Source: Haloarcula pelagica (lineage in GTDB: Archaea > Halobacteriota > Halobacteria > Halobacteriales > Haloarculaceae). Taken from it: DNA of 64,000 nt. The notes under the pieces were generated by a model. That model was not told the origin of the DNA. It saw nothing but the letters and a program-made list of their open reading frames with translations, and ran no database searches. The position numbers and the translations under genes are program-made. The stretch is taken from positions 496,001 through 560,000 of the forward strand of contig NZ_CP126161.1 of assembly GCF_030127105.1 (NCBI RefSeq). Reading direction: 5' to 3'. Below, piece after piece: positions 1 through 8,900 of the stretch (its first letter is position 1; the number at the start of each line of letters is the position of its first letter).

Positions 1-86
1 GGTCGGCGGCCGAAAGCGACGATTAACCGCCGTTGCCGGGTCACTTCGGCCGACTACTTTTACCGTCGCCGGGCGTCGCTCCACCG

Positions 87-1007
87 ATGCTCGTCGAGGT
101 CGCGCTGTTCCTGGTCGGGTTAGCGGCGCTCGTCGGCGGCGCCGACCGGGCCGTCACCTCGGCCGGCGATCTAGCGCTGTACTACGGCGTCTCGCCCTTT
201 TTCATCGGCGTCACGGTCGTCTCCGTCGGGACCTCGGTCCCGGAGATGGCCACCTCGATCTACGCCGCCTACTACGGCGCCGGCGACCTCGTCGTCGGCA
301 ACATCGTCGGCTCGGAGACCGCTCAGATCACGCTCGCGATCGCCGTCGTCGCCTTCGTCGCCCCCTTCGTCGTCGAGCGCCGGTCCGTGCTGGTCTACGG
401 GACCGCGATGATCCTGGCGATGATCATCATGATCCTCACCCTGGAGGACGGCGTCATCAACCGTTCGGAGGGGCTGCTCATGATGCTGGCGTACGTCCAG
501 TTCATCTACACGCTGTACACCAACGAGGGCGGCGAGGAGATCACCGAGGAGGTCATCGAAGAGCCACGGACGCCACGCGAAACGCTCCCCTGGATCGTCG
601 GCGGCCTCGCGCTCGTGGTCGTGGGCGGGCAACTGATGGTCACCAACGGCGTCGCCCTCGCACGACTGTTCGGGACGCCGGAGTTTCTCGTGGGCCTGCT
701 GACCGGGCTCGGGACGACGATGCCGGAGATCGTCATCGCCGGGATCGCCGCCTACGAGGGCCGCAGCGGCATCTCCGTTGGGTCGATCCTCGGGAGCAAC
801 ATCACCGACCCGGTCTTCTCGCTGGGTATCGGAGCGGTGTTTTTCGACGTGGTCGTCGCCGACCCCGCCGCGATCCGCCCGTCGCTGGGCTACATGCTCG
901 CCGCCTCTATCGCCGTCCTCGGGCTGTTCTACTGGCGCCGCGGCATCGACCGCCGGGCCGCCGTGGTCTGTCTGCTTCTCTATCTCCCGAGTTTCGTCGT
1001 TTTGTGA
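87..1007 (+). CDS. Sodium/calcium exchanger family (CaCA) membrane protein
   Basis: A 306-residue, very hydrophobic protein with the two inverted alpha-repeats of the Ca2+:cation antiporter superfamily. The conserved G-T-S-x-P-E lies at residues 48-53 and its partner G-T-T-x-P-E at 209-214, each followed by a small-residue helix. Family members exchange Na+ or H+ for Ca2+ across the cytoplasmic membrane; the ion used here cannot be read from sequence. An acidic loop (about residues 145-165) separates the two halves. I chose the ATG at 87 because the frame upstream opens only with a TTG and gives a non-hydrophobic extension. Two more CaCA genes lie in this window. Confidence 0.9.
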   Translation: MLVEVALFLVGLAALVGGADRAVTSAGDLALYYGVSPFFIGVTVVSVGTSVPEMATSIYAAYYGAGDLVVGNIVGSETAQITLAIAVVAFVAPFVVERRSVLVYGTAMILAMIIMILTLEDGVINRSEGLLMMLAYVQFIYTLYTNEGGEEITEEVIEEPRTPRETLPWIVGGLALVVVGGQLMVTNGVALARLFGTPEFLVGLLTGLGTTMPEIVIAGIAAYEGRSGISVGSILGSNITDPVFSLGIGAVFFDVVVADPAAIRPSLGYMLAASIAVLGLFYWRRGIDRRAAVVCLLLYLPSFVVL

Positions 1008-1073
1008 CGACGCCGCTCTCCGGATCGAACGGGGGAGAAACAGCTATTCTAACAGCACGCCAATAGGACCGGG

Positions 1074-1733
1074 ATGAGTGTTGTTTTGGAGCTCTCGATC
1101 CCGGCGACGGACTTCCCGCTCGGTAACGTGCTGTCCGGAGCCCCCGATATACGGATCGAACTCGAACGGATAGTCCCGACCGGGGACATGATCATGCCCT
1201 TCGTGTGGGCTACCGGTGAGAGCCAGACAGCGTTTGCAGAGATGGTTCGGTCTCACGCCAGTGTCCGCGAGTTTCTCGAACTGGACCGTATCGGCGAGAG
1301 TCGGCTGTATCGGATCGAGTGGGAGGAACCACCGATCGACCTGCTCGAAGGGATCTCCAGAGCGGATGCGGTGGTCCTCGAAGCACACGGTAACGAAGAC
1401 TGGTCGTTCCGGCTACGGTTTCCGGACCACGAGAAGCTCTCCGCGTTCCACAACTACATCATCGAACACGACATCCCCGTCCACATCGATCGTACCTATA
1501 CGTTGAGTGAGACCACCGGACACGGCCATCGGTTCGACCTCTCGCCGGAACAACGCGAAGCACTCATGCTCGCTCTCCGGAGCGGCTACTTCGAGACACC
1601 GAGCGAAGCGAGCCTCGACGAGTTAGCAGCCGAACTCGACATCACCCGACAGGCGCTCTCGGACCGGATCCGTCGCGCTAACGAGAAGGTGCTTACCGGC
1701 GTCCTCCTGTCGTCGGGAGCGGAACGGGAGTAG
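1074..1733 (+). CDS. HTH-10 (bat-type) transcriptional regulator
   Basis: A 219-residue protein. The last 60 residues carry the bacterio-opsin-activator-type HTH: an L-S-P-E-Q-R-E-A start, a G-Y-F-E-T-P-S-E turn, then L-D-E-L-A-A-E-L-D-I and a recognition helix around R-Q-A-L-S-D-R-I-R-R. The N-terminal 140 residues look like the small-molecule or redox sensing half common in this haloarchaeal family, with no recognisable catalytic residues. It acts as a DNA-binding regulator in the cytoplasm; its targets are unknown. The next gene follows within 70 bases and is a second small HTH protein. Confidence 0.85.
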   Translation: MSVVLELSIPATDFPLGNVLSGAPDIRIELERIVPTGDMIMPFVWATGESQTAFAEMVRSHASVREFLELDRIGESRLYRIEWEEPPIDLLEGISRADAVVLEAHGNEDWSFRLRFPDHEKLSAFHNYIIEHDIPVHIDRTYTLSETTGHGHRFDLSPEQREALMLALRSGYFETPSEASLDELAAELDITRQALSDRIRRANEKVLTGVLLSSGAERE

Positions 1734-1758
1734 CGATGGAAAAAAGGGTTGACTGGTC

Positions 1759-1768
1759 AATAAAACAT
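1759..1768 (+). promoter_or_regulatory. Probable TATA (box A) for the HTH gene at 1799
   Basis: An A/T-rich stretch (AATAAAACAT) lies about 31-40 bases before the ATG at 1799, inside the frame extension that would begin at 1736. Its position supports the shorter protein start. Confidence 0.4.
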
Positions 1769-1798
1769 AGTTTTGAGCCGATGTTCGTACGGCCAGGC

Positions 1799-2146
1799 AT
1801 GAGCAACCGGCTGGCCGGCGATCACGTGTTCGAGGCACTCGCGAACCCGTATCGCAGACGGCTGTTGTTCGCGCTGTTCGACCAAAACTTACAGAGCGAC
1901 GAGCACCTCCACCCGCTGACGCTCCTGAGCGACGGAGAAGGCAGCGACGATCCCGAGGCCGTCCACGTCAAACTCGACCACTGCCACCTTCCGAAGCTCG
2001 CTGGGATGGGCGTTATCGAGTGGGACCGCGAGGCGGGTGCCGTCTCGAAAGGGCCGGAGTGGGGAGAGATCGCGCCACTGCTCCAGTTGCTCTCCGACCA
2101 TCGGGACGAACTGCCCGACGAGTGGGTTTCGGGTCCCGGTCAGTGA
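1799..2146 (+). CDS. ArsR-like winged-helix protein (DUF7344 type)
   Basis: A 115-residue protein. It begins with the typical haloarchaeal pattern D-H-V-F-E-A-L-A-N-P-Y-R-R-R-L-L-F-A-L, an ArsR-like helix-turn-helix, and continues with the H-x-K-L-D-H-x-H-L-P-K-L recognition region and a beta-wing (G-V-I-E-W-D). It is probably a DNA-binding regulator. The ATG at 1736 would add 21 residues that do not resemble the family and would run through a probable TATA box, so 1799 is preferred. Confidence 0.75.
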   Translation: MSNRLAGDHVFEALANPYRRRLLFALFDQNLQSDEHLHPLTLLSDGEGSDDPEAVHVKLDHCHLPKLAGMGVIEWDREAGAVSKGPEWGEIAPLLQLLSDHRDELPDEWVSGPGQ

Positions 2147-2336
2147 GTGACGGCCTCCCGGCGTTCCGAAGCGATTCCGTCGAGCGAACGCACCGCCGCA
2201 CGCGACCGAAGCAGTCGGGTAGTCGCTGTCCGAGGCAAGACAGCGCAGTTGTCTCCGGAGACAGAGCCGGTACGTGGTTACCCCCGTCGCTATCGAACCC
2301 CGCGGTTCAAATAGGACGACGCCCAACCCCGTTCCG

Positions 2337-4784
2337 ATGCGAGAGACGGCCCCGACCGGCGACGAGCCCTGGCGCGAATACTTCGGCTTCCCGGAGCCGT
2401 ACGCCAATCAGGCCGACGCCGTCGAGCGCGCGATCGAGGCCGGCAAATCGCGGGGCTTCCTGGCGATGGAAGGCCCCTGTGGCACGGGCAAGACGATGGC
2501 AGCCCTGACCGCCGGCGCTCACCTCGTCCGCGAGACGGAGCTATACGACCGGATTCTCGTCGTCACGCCGGTCAAACAGCAACTGAAGCAGTTCGTCGAC
2601 GACCTGCGGACGCTCAACGCCGGGGTCGAGGAGCCGCTGGACGGGATCGCACTGGTCGGCAAGCGGGACCTCTGCCCGTACGGCCGCGAAGGGAAGTTCC
2701 CCGAGGACACGAGCACCCACGACCGCTGTGAGGACCTGCGGGAGGCGACTGCACGACTGGTCGAGGACGACGGACACGGGAGCGAGGCGGCGGTCGCCGA
2801 GACCGCGATCGACGCCGAGATCGACGACGAGGAGCAGTGGTGGGACCCCCGGCTGGGCCAGGACCTGGCGGCCGCCGCGCGGCCGGACGCCGTCAGCCAG
2901 ACGACCCTGGGCGAGGACACGCTGGCGACGGCCGGGGCCGCCTCGCCGTACCGTCCCAGCCAGCCCACCGCCCCGGAGTCGATGGCCGACGGCGACGACC
3001 CGCCGCTGTACTGCCCGTTCGAGGCCGACTGGTACGCCCGGGACAAGGGGTCGCCGGTGGACTTCTCGGCCGGGCCGGAGAACGTCGTCACCATCGAGGA
3101 CTACCTGCCGGCGGCCGTCGAGCGCGGGACCTGCCCGCATCGGGTGATGAGCGTCATGCTGGACCAGGCGGACGTGGTCGTCGGGAACTACAACCACCTG
3201 TTCGACCCCGGCTCGCGCCCGCTGTTGTCCGGCGTGCTCGACGACTCGACGTTCGTCGTCGTCGACGAGGCCCACCGCCTCGAAGAGCGGGTCCGGGACC
3301 TGCTGTCGGACCGACTGGGCAAACAGACGATCACGCAGGCCCGCAACGACTGTAACCTGCTCGTCCAGCGCGCACAGCAGAGCGCCGACCGCAAGGAGCA
3401 GGTCAGGGACGTGCTCTCGGCCCGGGAGGTCCCGCTGGACGCGGTCGACCAGGCCCGGAAGTTCTACGACGACCTGCTTCGGTGGCTCGACGACCGCGTG
3501 GAGTCGTTCCTGGACGCCGAACACGAGGGCTGGCGTGCGAATCCCGAACTGTTGCCCGAGCGGGACCGCGAGATCCCCCTTCGGGACCCCGACGCTGTCG
3601 AACGGGACGAACTCACCGAGTGGGCCGAGCAAAAGGGGTACGACGGCGGCGTCTGGCGGACGCTGGCCCAGGTCGGCACGGCCGTCGAGGACGCCATCGA
3701 CCAGCTTGGGCTGGCGCGCGATCCGGTCTGTGCGGCCGTCGGCGTCCTGGCCGGTCAGTGGTGGGAGCGGGACCACTCGACGTTCCTGCGCGAGATCGAA
3801 CTCGAACACTCGCCGGCCGAGCGCCGGCAGACCGACGCCGACTACGAGGCCGCCTACACGCCCGGACTGCTCTGTTACAACTGCATGCCGGCGACGGCAC
3901 TGCGGGAGGTGTTCGATGGCCTGGGCAGTGGCGTCCTGATGAGTGCCACCCTGGAACCGCTGGACGTGTTCACCCGGGTCTCGGGACTGGACGCGCTGGC
4001 AGCGGGCACCCAACGGGACGACGATACCGAGGACGACGCCCGCCCGGTCCGCTCGACCACGTACGACCTCCCCTTCCCGCCGGAGAACCGGGCGTCGTAT
4101 CTCGTCGACGCACGGCCGTTCACGGCCCGCAACCGCGGCGACCCCGAGGACATGGAGCCGCTTGGCGAGAACTGGAACCGGACCCGCGACGAGTACGCAC
4201 AGGCGTTACGAGCGCTCGCCCGCTCGCCGGGCAACGTCATGATCGCGATGCCCAACTACCGGGAAGCCGCCTGGGCGGGGGCCTACCTCGACGACGCCGT
4301 CGAGAAACCGGTCCTGATCGACCAGGCCTCGAGCAACGAGGCGACCGAACAGCGCAAACAGCAGTTCTTCCGCGGCGAGGAGAAGGTCCTGGTCACCTCC
4401 ACTCGCGGGACCCTGACCGAGGGCGTCGACTACGACGGGGCGAAACTGTCGACCTGTGCGGTCGTCGGCGTCCCGCTCGTCAACATCGGCTCGCCCCGCG
4501 TTCGAGCGGTCCAGCGGGCCTACGGCGACGCCTTCGGCGAGGACAACGCCTTCGAGTACGCGCTGACGGTACCGGCGGTCCGGCGGGCCAGACAGGCCAT
4601 CGGCCGGGTCATCCGCGGGACCGAGGAAGTCGGTGTGCGCGCGTTCGTCGGCCGGCGATACACCCCCGACGCGCGCCACTCGGTGTTTCCATACCTCCCG
4701 GCCGGGGAACGCGAGGAGTTCACGCGGATGACCCCGGAGTTCCTCGCGGGGCAACTCGACGCGTTCTGGAGCGACCGGCAGTGA
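2337..4784 (+). CDS. XPD/DinG-like ATP-dependent DNA helicase (Fe-S)
   Basis: An 815-residue superfamily 2 helicase. Walker A G-P-C-G-T-G-K-T is at residues 46-53 and the DEAH box at 310-313. Four cysteines (113, 131, 226, 266) sit between motifs Ia and II, as expected for the 4Fe-4S cluster of XPD-family 5'-3' helicases. The cluster domain carries a long acidic insertion (about 135-220). Near the C-terminus are T-R-G-T-L-T-E-G-V-D-Y and Q-A-I-G-R-V-I-R-G (motifs V and VI). It unwinds DNA in repair. The start at ATG 2337 precedes the conserved sequence closely; an in-frame GTG at 2274 is less likely. Confidence 0.93.
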   Translation: MRETAPTGDEPWREYFGFPEPYANQADAVERAIEAGKSRGFLAMEGPCGTGKTMAALTAGAHLVRETELYDRILVVTPVKQQLKQFVDDLRTLNAGVEEPLDGIALVGKRDLCPYGREGKFPEDTSTHDRCEDLREATARLVEDDGHGSEAAVAETAIDAEIDDEEQWWDPRLGQDLAAAARPDAVSQTTLGEDTLATAGAASPYRPSQPTAPESMADGDDPPLYCPFEADWYARDKGSPVDFSAGPENVVTIEDYLPAAVERGTCPHRVMSVMLDQADVVVGNYNHLFDPGSRPLLSGVLDDSTFVVVDEAHRLEERVRDLLSDRLGKQTITQARNDCNLLVQRAQQSADRKEQVRDVLSAREVPLDAVDQARKFYDDLLRWLDDRVESFLDAEHEGWRANPELLPERDREIPLRDPDAVERDELTEWAEQKGYDGGVWRTLAQVGTAVEDAIDQLGLARDPVCAAVGVLAGQWWERDHSTFLREIELEHSPAERRQTDADYEAAYTPGLLCYNCMPATALREVFDGLGSGVLMSATLEPLDVFTRVSGLDALAAGTQRDDDTEDDARPVRSTTYDLPFPPENRASYLVDARPFTARNRGDPEDMEPLGENWNRTRDEYAQALRALARSPGNVMIAMPNYREAAWAGAYLDDAVEKPVLIDQASSNEATEQRKQQFFRGEEKVLVTSTRGTLTEGVDYDGAKLSTCAVVGVPLVNIGSPRVRAVQRAYGDAFGEDNAFEYALTVPAVRRARQAIGRVIRGTEEVGVRAFVGRRYTPDARHSVFPYLPAGEREEFTRMTPEFLAGQLDAFWSDRQ

Positions 4785-4840
4785 GCCGGGCAGTTCGACA
4801 CCTGTCGCTGAATCGGAGCATGTCGCGGGCAACAGAAAAC

Positions 4841-4846
4841 ATATGG
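4841..4846 (+). promoter_or_regulatory. TATA-like box for the small zinc protein
   Basis: ATATGG lies 25-30 bases before the ATG at 4871, the spacing expected for a leaderless haloarchaeal transcript. Confidence 0.4.
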
Positions 4847-4870
4847 TCTTTGAGGAAAGTTTACAACGAG

Positions 4871-5032
4871 ATGCCCGAGTGTCAGAATTGCGGTGAGTTC
4901 GTGACTGAGCAGTACGTACGGGTGTTCACACCTGAGGCAAACGAGGCCCACGGCCCACGTGTCTGCCCCAACTGCGAGGACAAACTCCGGGACGGCGCCG
5001 AAGTCCGCGAAGCCCGCTCCTCCAGGCAATAA
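4871..5032 (+). CDS. Small zinc-finger protein (DUF7563-like)
   Basis: A 53-residue protein with two paired Cys knuckles: P-E-C-Q-N-C-G-E-F-V near the N-terminus and V-C-P-N-C-E-D-K-L near the C-terminus, a C-x2-C...C-x2-C zinc site. Small proteins of this form are frequent in haloarchaea and are thought to be nucleic-acid or protein-binding; no function is established. It sits between the helicase and the Get3-like ATPase, with its own probable promoter. Confidence 0.75.
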   Translation: MPECQNCGEFVTEQYVRVFTPEANEAHGPRVCPNCEDKLRDGAEVREARSSRQ

Positions 5033-5082
5033 CGCGGTCTGTTTTCGGGACATACTCAAGGCCAGCAGTGCCACCCTTGGCC

Positions 5083-6174
5083 ATGGACCACGAACTCGAT
5101 GTCGAGGCTGTCGACAGTATCGACGCGCCGACCGGCGTCGACGCTGCCGAGTACGTCCTCTACGGCGGCAAGGGCGGTGTCGGGAAGACGACGTGTGCGG
5201 CCGCCACGGCGCTTGCCTCCGCCCGCGACGACACCGCCACGCTCGTCGTCTCGACGGACCCCGCACACTCGCTTTCGGACACGCTGGAGACGGACATCCC
5301 GCCGACGCCGACACGCATCCGCGAGGACATCCCGCTGTACGGCGCCGAGATCGACCCCGAAGCCGCCGTCGGCGAGGGACCGCTCGGGATGGACGACGAC
5401 GCGCTGGGCGGCCTCGGACAGCTACTCGGTGGCGACGGGCCGATGGGCGGTGCCGGGAGCGGCGGGCCAGCGGGCGGACCGGACGAGGACGTGATCGGCG
5501 GCGAGGGCGGCCTGCTCGGCGGGTCGATGCCGGGCGCCGACGAGGCCGCGGCGATGCGACTCCTGCTGGACTACGTCGACGACGACCGCTTCGATCGGGT
5601 CGTCATCGACACCGCACCGACCGGCCACACGCTCCGCCTGCTGGAACTGCCCGAGACGATGGACTCGATGGTCGGGAAGATCCTGGAGCTACGCGAGCGG
5701 TTCTCCGGCATGCTCGGGAACCTCACCGGGATGTTCGGCGGCGACGAGGAGGTCGACGCCGAGCAGGGCATCGAAGATCTGCGGGAGCTGAGCGACCGTA
5801 TCGAACACCTGCGTGCCATCCTCCGTGACCCCACACAGACTGACTTCCGGGTCGTGATGGTCCCCGAGGAACTCTCCGTGGTCGAGTCCGAGCGGCTGCT
5901 CGGCCGGCTCGACGAGTACGGCGTCCCGGTCAGTACCGTCGTCGTCAACCGCGTGATGCAAGACCCGAGCGAGGTGCTGGGCGAGGCCGTCGACATCCCG
6001 GGGCCGAACCACGCCGAGTGTTCGTTCTGTGCGCGCCGCTGGGACGTACAACAGCGGGCGCTGGCGCGCTCACAGGAACTGTTCCAGGGTCACGACGTGC
6101 GCCGGATCCCGCTGTTCGCCGAGGAAGTCCGGGGCGAACGTCTGCTCAACGTCGTCAGCGCCTGCCTCGACTAG
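5083..6174 (+). CDS. Get3/ArsA-family ATPase
   Basis: A 363-residue protein. The deviant P-loop G-G-K-G-G-V-G-K-T is at 28-36, followed by the S-T-D-P-A-H-S switch motif and a V-V-I-D-T-A-P-T-G-H-T switch II. A C-x2-C (Cys313, Cys316) matches the zinc-binding pair at the dimer interface of Get3. This points to tail-anchored-protein targeting or a related chaperone role rather than arsenite pumping; no arsB-like gene is nearby. An unusual Gly-rich stretch (about 108-148) interrupts the middle. The ATG at 5083 is preferred to the GTG at 5068. Confidence 0.88.
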   Translation: MDHELDVEAVDSIDAPTGVDAAEYVLYGGKGGVGKTTCAAATALASARDDTATLVVSTDPAHSLSDTLETDIPPTPTRIREDIPLYGAEIDPEAAVGEGPLGMDDDALGGLGQLLGGDGPMGGAGSGGPAGGPDEDVIGGEGGLLGGSMPGADEAAAMRLLLDYVDDDRFDRVVIDTAPTGHTLRLLELPETMDSMVGKILELRERFSGMLGNLTGMFGGDEEVDAEQGIEDLRELSDRIEHLRAILRDPTQTDFRVVMVPEELSVVESERLLGRLDEYGVPVSTVVVNRVMQDPSEVLGEAVDIPGPNHAECSFCARRWDVQQRALARSQELFQGHDVRRIPLFAEEVRGERLLNVVSACLD

Positions 6175-6986
6175 CCCATCAACTGTCGGAGCACGCCGAA
6201 GGCGGTGTCGCGCCAGCGCTCCGGGACGTAGTCGGCGAGCAGGAGGACTTTCGCTCCCTCGCCGACCGGATAGCGCGGCGCCGGATCGCTGTTGTTCGCG
6301 GCGTCGCGGATGGCGAGCGCGACGGTGCCGGGCGTGACACCCAGTGCGTCCTGCACACCGGTCAGCCGGGAGTCCTCCCGAGCGCGGTAGAGCCAGTCGT
6401 AGGCGCCGCTGGCGCTCTCGGGTTCGTCTTCGGCGGGCTGCTCGCCGTCACGGATCGGTCCCGGTTCGACCACGACCACGTCGACATCGAACGAGTCCGC
6501 TTCGACGCGGAGCGCGTCGCTCAACCCTTCGAGTGCGAACTTCGCCGCGGCGTCGGCGCCACGTCCGGGCGTCGAGAGCCGCCCCGTGATACTGGAGACG
6601 TTGACGACGGTTCCGTTCTCTCGGGCCCGCATGTGGGGCAGCGCCTCGCGGATCAGCCGGTGGGGGCCGTAGACGGTCACGTCGAACTGCTCGTGGAGTC
6701 GGTCGGTCGGGATGTCCTCGACGGCACCGAACCGGGAGAGCGAGGCCGCGTTGACCAGACAGTCCAGTCGGCCGGTGTCGTCGATCAGTTCCTCGACCAC
6801 ACGCTCGCACTCGCGGGCGTTGGTCACGTCCAGTTCCGCCGTCTCACAGCCCTGGTCGGCCAGGTCGACGATCTCGTCCTCGTCGGGGGCGGTCGCCCAC
6901 ACGGTCCAGTCGTCGGCGAGGAACGCCTCGGCCGTCGCCGCCCCGACCGCCGCGGACGCACCCGTGATCAGCACCGTCTTCGCCAT
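6171..6986 (-). CDS. Short-chain dehydrogenase/reductase with altered active site
   Basis: A 271-residue Rossmann protein. It has T-G-A-S-A-A-V-G (residues 8-15) for the cofactor, an N-A-A-S-L-S segment where NNAG is usual, and the catalytic-Ser region V-N-V-S-S-I-T-G. The classic Y-x3-K is not intact: Lys149 is present but position 145 is Asp, not Tyr. The rest of the segment (A-A-A-K-F-A-L-E-G-L) is typical. It may be an inactive or regulatory SDR, or may use another base. It is convergent with the Get3-like gene, overlapping its stop by four bases. Confidence 0.88.
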   Translation of the reverse strand: MAKTVLITGASAAVGAATAEAFLADDWTVWATAPDEDEIVDLADQGCETAELDVTNARECERVVEELIDDTGRLDCLVNAASLSRFGAVEDIPTDRLHEQFDVTVYGPHRLIREALPHMRARENGTVVNVSSITGRLSTPGRGADAAAKFALEGLSDALRVEADSFDVDVVVVEPGPIRDGEQPAEDEPESASGAYDWLYRAREDSRLTGVQDALGVTPGTVALAIRDAANNSDPAPRYPVGEGAKVLLLADYVPERWRDTAFGVLRQLMG

Positions 6987-7040
6987 TGTCTGTCCGGGGG
7001 AACACGCCGGGGGCAGTTAAGCACACCCGGTCGTCGGCGG

Positions 7041-7826
7041 CTACGAGACCGCGGCTTTCGCCTCGTCGGCCGCCCGGTCGGCCAGCCGGGTCGGCTCCGG
7101 GAGCTTGTACCCCGCAGCCGTCGCCAGTACCAGTTCCGTGGCCGTCCCGGCGCTGACGCGGTGGCCGGGGCTGACGATCAGCGGGTTGACGTGGCGGTTC
7201 GGCGAGTCGTACTGCCGGGTCTGGACGGCGTCGCCGATGTGGGTCCCGTTCGCGGCCGTCTCGACGGCGTCGTCGGCCCGGATCGGCACGCTGGTCCCCT
7301 CCGGAAAGCCGCCGTCGAGCGGTCGTTCGGGGTCGCCACAGAGGAGGCTCTTGGCGACGCCGACAGTCGGCACGTCGACGGTGACCCCGACGTGTGTCGC
7401 CAGGCCGGCCTCCCGGAAGTGGATGCGGCCGCTGCCGTCGACCAGCAGAACATCGGGGTCGTGGTCGAGAGCGTCGAGCGCCGCCAGGATGGCGCCGCCC
7501 TCCCGAAAGGAGAGCAGACCCGGGATGTAGGGAATCTCCGCGGGCTCGACGGCGTGGACGCGCTCGACGACCTCGCCGCCGCGGGTGACGACCACGGCCG
7601 AGACCGCCCGGTCGCCGACGAACGCCTGGTCGACACCGGCGACGAGGGGCGTGTCGGTCTCGCCGAGGGTGGTCTGGCCGCTGTCCGTGGGCGCCGAGAC
7701 GGTGCCGGTGTCGAACCCGATCTCGTCCGCGAAGAGGGCCGTCTCGGCGATCTCGCGCTGCAACGCCGCCATCTCGTCGTGGGATAGCGACGGGTCCGGG
7801 ACGAACTCGGGGCGGACGACCTGCAT
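7041..7826 (-). CDS. nfi: Endonuclease V
   Basis: A 261-residue protein. Family motifs are clear: V-A-G-V-D-Q-A-F (Asp66), Y-I-P-G-L-L-S-F-R-E-G (Glu109) and L-L-V-D-G-S-G-R-I-H (Asp130), which line up with the Mg2+-binding residues of endonuclease V. The enzyme cuts DNA one base 3' of deaminated adenine (hypoxanthine). It starts two bases after the rhomboid stop, so the two are probably co-transcribed. The same frame stays open far upstream, but the ATG at 7826 gives the normal length. Confidence 0.95.
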   Translation of the reverse strand: MQVVRPEFVPDPSLSHDEMAALQREIAETALFADEIGFDTGTVSAPTDSGQTTLGETDTPLVAGVDQAFVGDRAVSAVVVTRGGEVVERVHAVEPAEIPYIPGLLSFREGGAILAALDALDHDPDVLLVDGSGRIHFREAGLATHVGVTVDVPTVGVAKSLLCGDPERPLDGGFPEGTSVPIRADDAVETAANGTHIGDAVQTRQYDSPNRHVNPLIVSPGHRVSAGTATELVLATAAGYKLPEPTRLADRAADEAKAAVS

Positions 7827-7828
7827 CG

Positions 7829-8797
7829 TCACGGCCGTCGACGGCCGGGCCCGCCCGGCCCACCAGGGCCGCCGGGACCGCCGCCGCGGCCGAACTGGAG
7901 TTGCTGTGGCACGCTCGTCTGGCCTTTGATCCGGCTCCCGTACCAGAGCCCGATCCCGAGCCCGATGAGGTGTGCCGTGTGGGCGATGTTGCCACCCAGC
8001 AGCCCGCCGGTCCCGGGCGCGAACGTCCCGAGGACGCTCAACAGTACGTAGAAGCCCGTGATCGCCCAGATGGGGACCGGAATCAGGAAGTACAGCAGGA
8101 CCCGCAGGTCGGGGTTCAACACGGTGAGGAAGGCCAGGATCGCGAGCGCCGCGCCGCTGGCGCCCAGGACGCCGTAGCCCGACCCAGGCTGGAGGTACTG
8201 CAGTCCGATCTGGCCCAGTCCCGCCAGCGCGCCCGACGCCAGGAAGAAGACCGTGAACCGCTTCGAGCCGAGCTGTTGCTCCACGATACGGCCGAAGAAG
8301 TAGATGATGATGCCGTTCCCGAGGATGTGGAAGAACCCCGACGGATCGTGGGCGAAGATGGACGTGACCCACGTCCAGACGTACAGCGGGTTGTCGGGGT
8401 GGAGGACGAAGATGGCCTGCCACAGCTCCGACTGGGAGTACTGGAAGGGGTTCGTGATGCCGAGGACGACCCGGCCGACGATGTGTTCGAGGATGAACGT
8501 GATCGCCATCGCCGCCAGGAACACGTACGTCATGTTCCCGCGGAAGTAGCCGAAGACGCCGCCCGGCCCCGTGTCCAGGCCGAGTCGGTCGGCGATCCCG
8601 GAAGACTGCTGGCCGCCGCGGTTGTTCACGCTGTCGTCGAACCCGCTCTCGAAGACCGCCTGCGGATCGTTCCAGTTCTCCAGGCCGGGGCAGTCGTGGG
8701 CCTCGGGGAGGCGGTGTTCCGAACAGTAGGTCCCCCCACAGTGCCCACACTGGTAGGGCATACTCTCTGACTTGCCACAGGCGTCGCACTCCGACAT
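7829..8797 (-). CDS. Rhomboid serine protease with N-terminal AN1-type zinc finger
   Basis: A 322-residue protein. The first 40 residues form an AN1-like zinc finger (Cys4, Cys7, Cys17, Cys20, Cys25, His28, His34, Cys36). A rhomboid core of about six membrane helices follows. The catalytic Ser is in G-A-S-G (Ser214) and the His in the last helix (His276, N-I-A-H-T-A-H-L). Rhomboids cut transmembrane segments inside the bilayer. The tail is Gly/Pro-rich. Zinc-finger-rhomboid fusions are common in haloarchaea; their substrates are largely unknown. It is upstream of and close to nfi. Confidence 0.93.
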   Translation of the reverse strand: MSECDACGKSESMPYQCGHCGGTYCSEHRLPEAHDCPGLENWNDPQAVFESGFDDSVNNRGGQQSSGIADRLGLDTGPGGVFGYFRGNMTYVFLAAMAITFILEHIVGRVVLGITNPFQYSQSELWQAIFVLHPDNPLYVWTWVTSIFAHDPSGFFHILGNGIIIYFFGRIVEQQLGSKRFTVFFLASGALAGLGQIGLQYLQPGSGYGVLGASGAALAILAFLTVLNPDLRVLLYFLIPVPIWAITGFYVLLSVLGTFAPGTGGLLGGNIAHTAHLIGLGIGLWYGSRIKGQTSVPQQLQFGRGGGPGGPGGPGGPGRRRP

Positions 8798-8900
8798 TAA
8801 GGAGAGTTACGAGCGGGCGACGCAAATGAATTGTGACTGTGGCGCCGCCGGCCGGTTCGAGCCCCGTCGGGCTTTTGTCGGGTGGTTCCCAACGGTGCGT

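Noticed and set aside
2147-2336. A possible short gene before the helicase
   Set aside because: The readable frames here are Arg-rich and lack a start signal or homology; the region is best read as an intergenic spacer.
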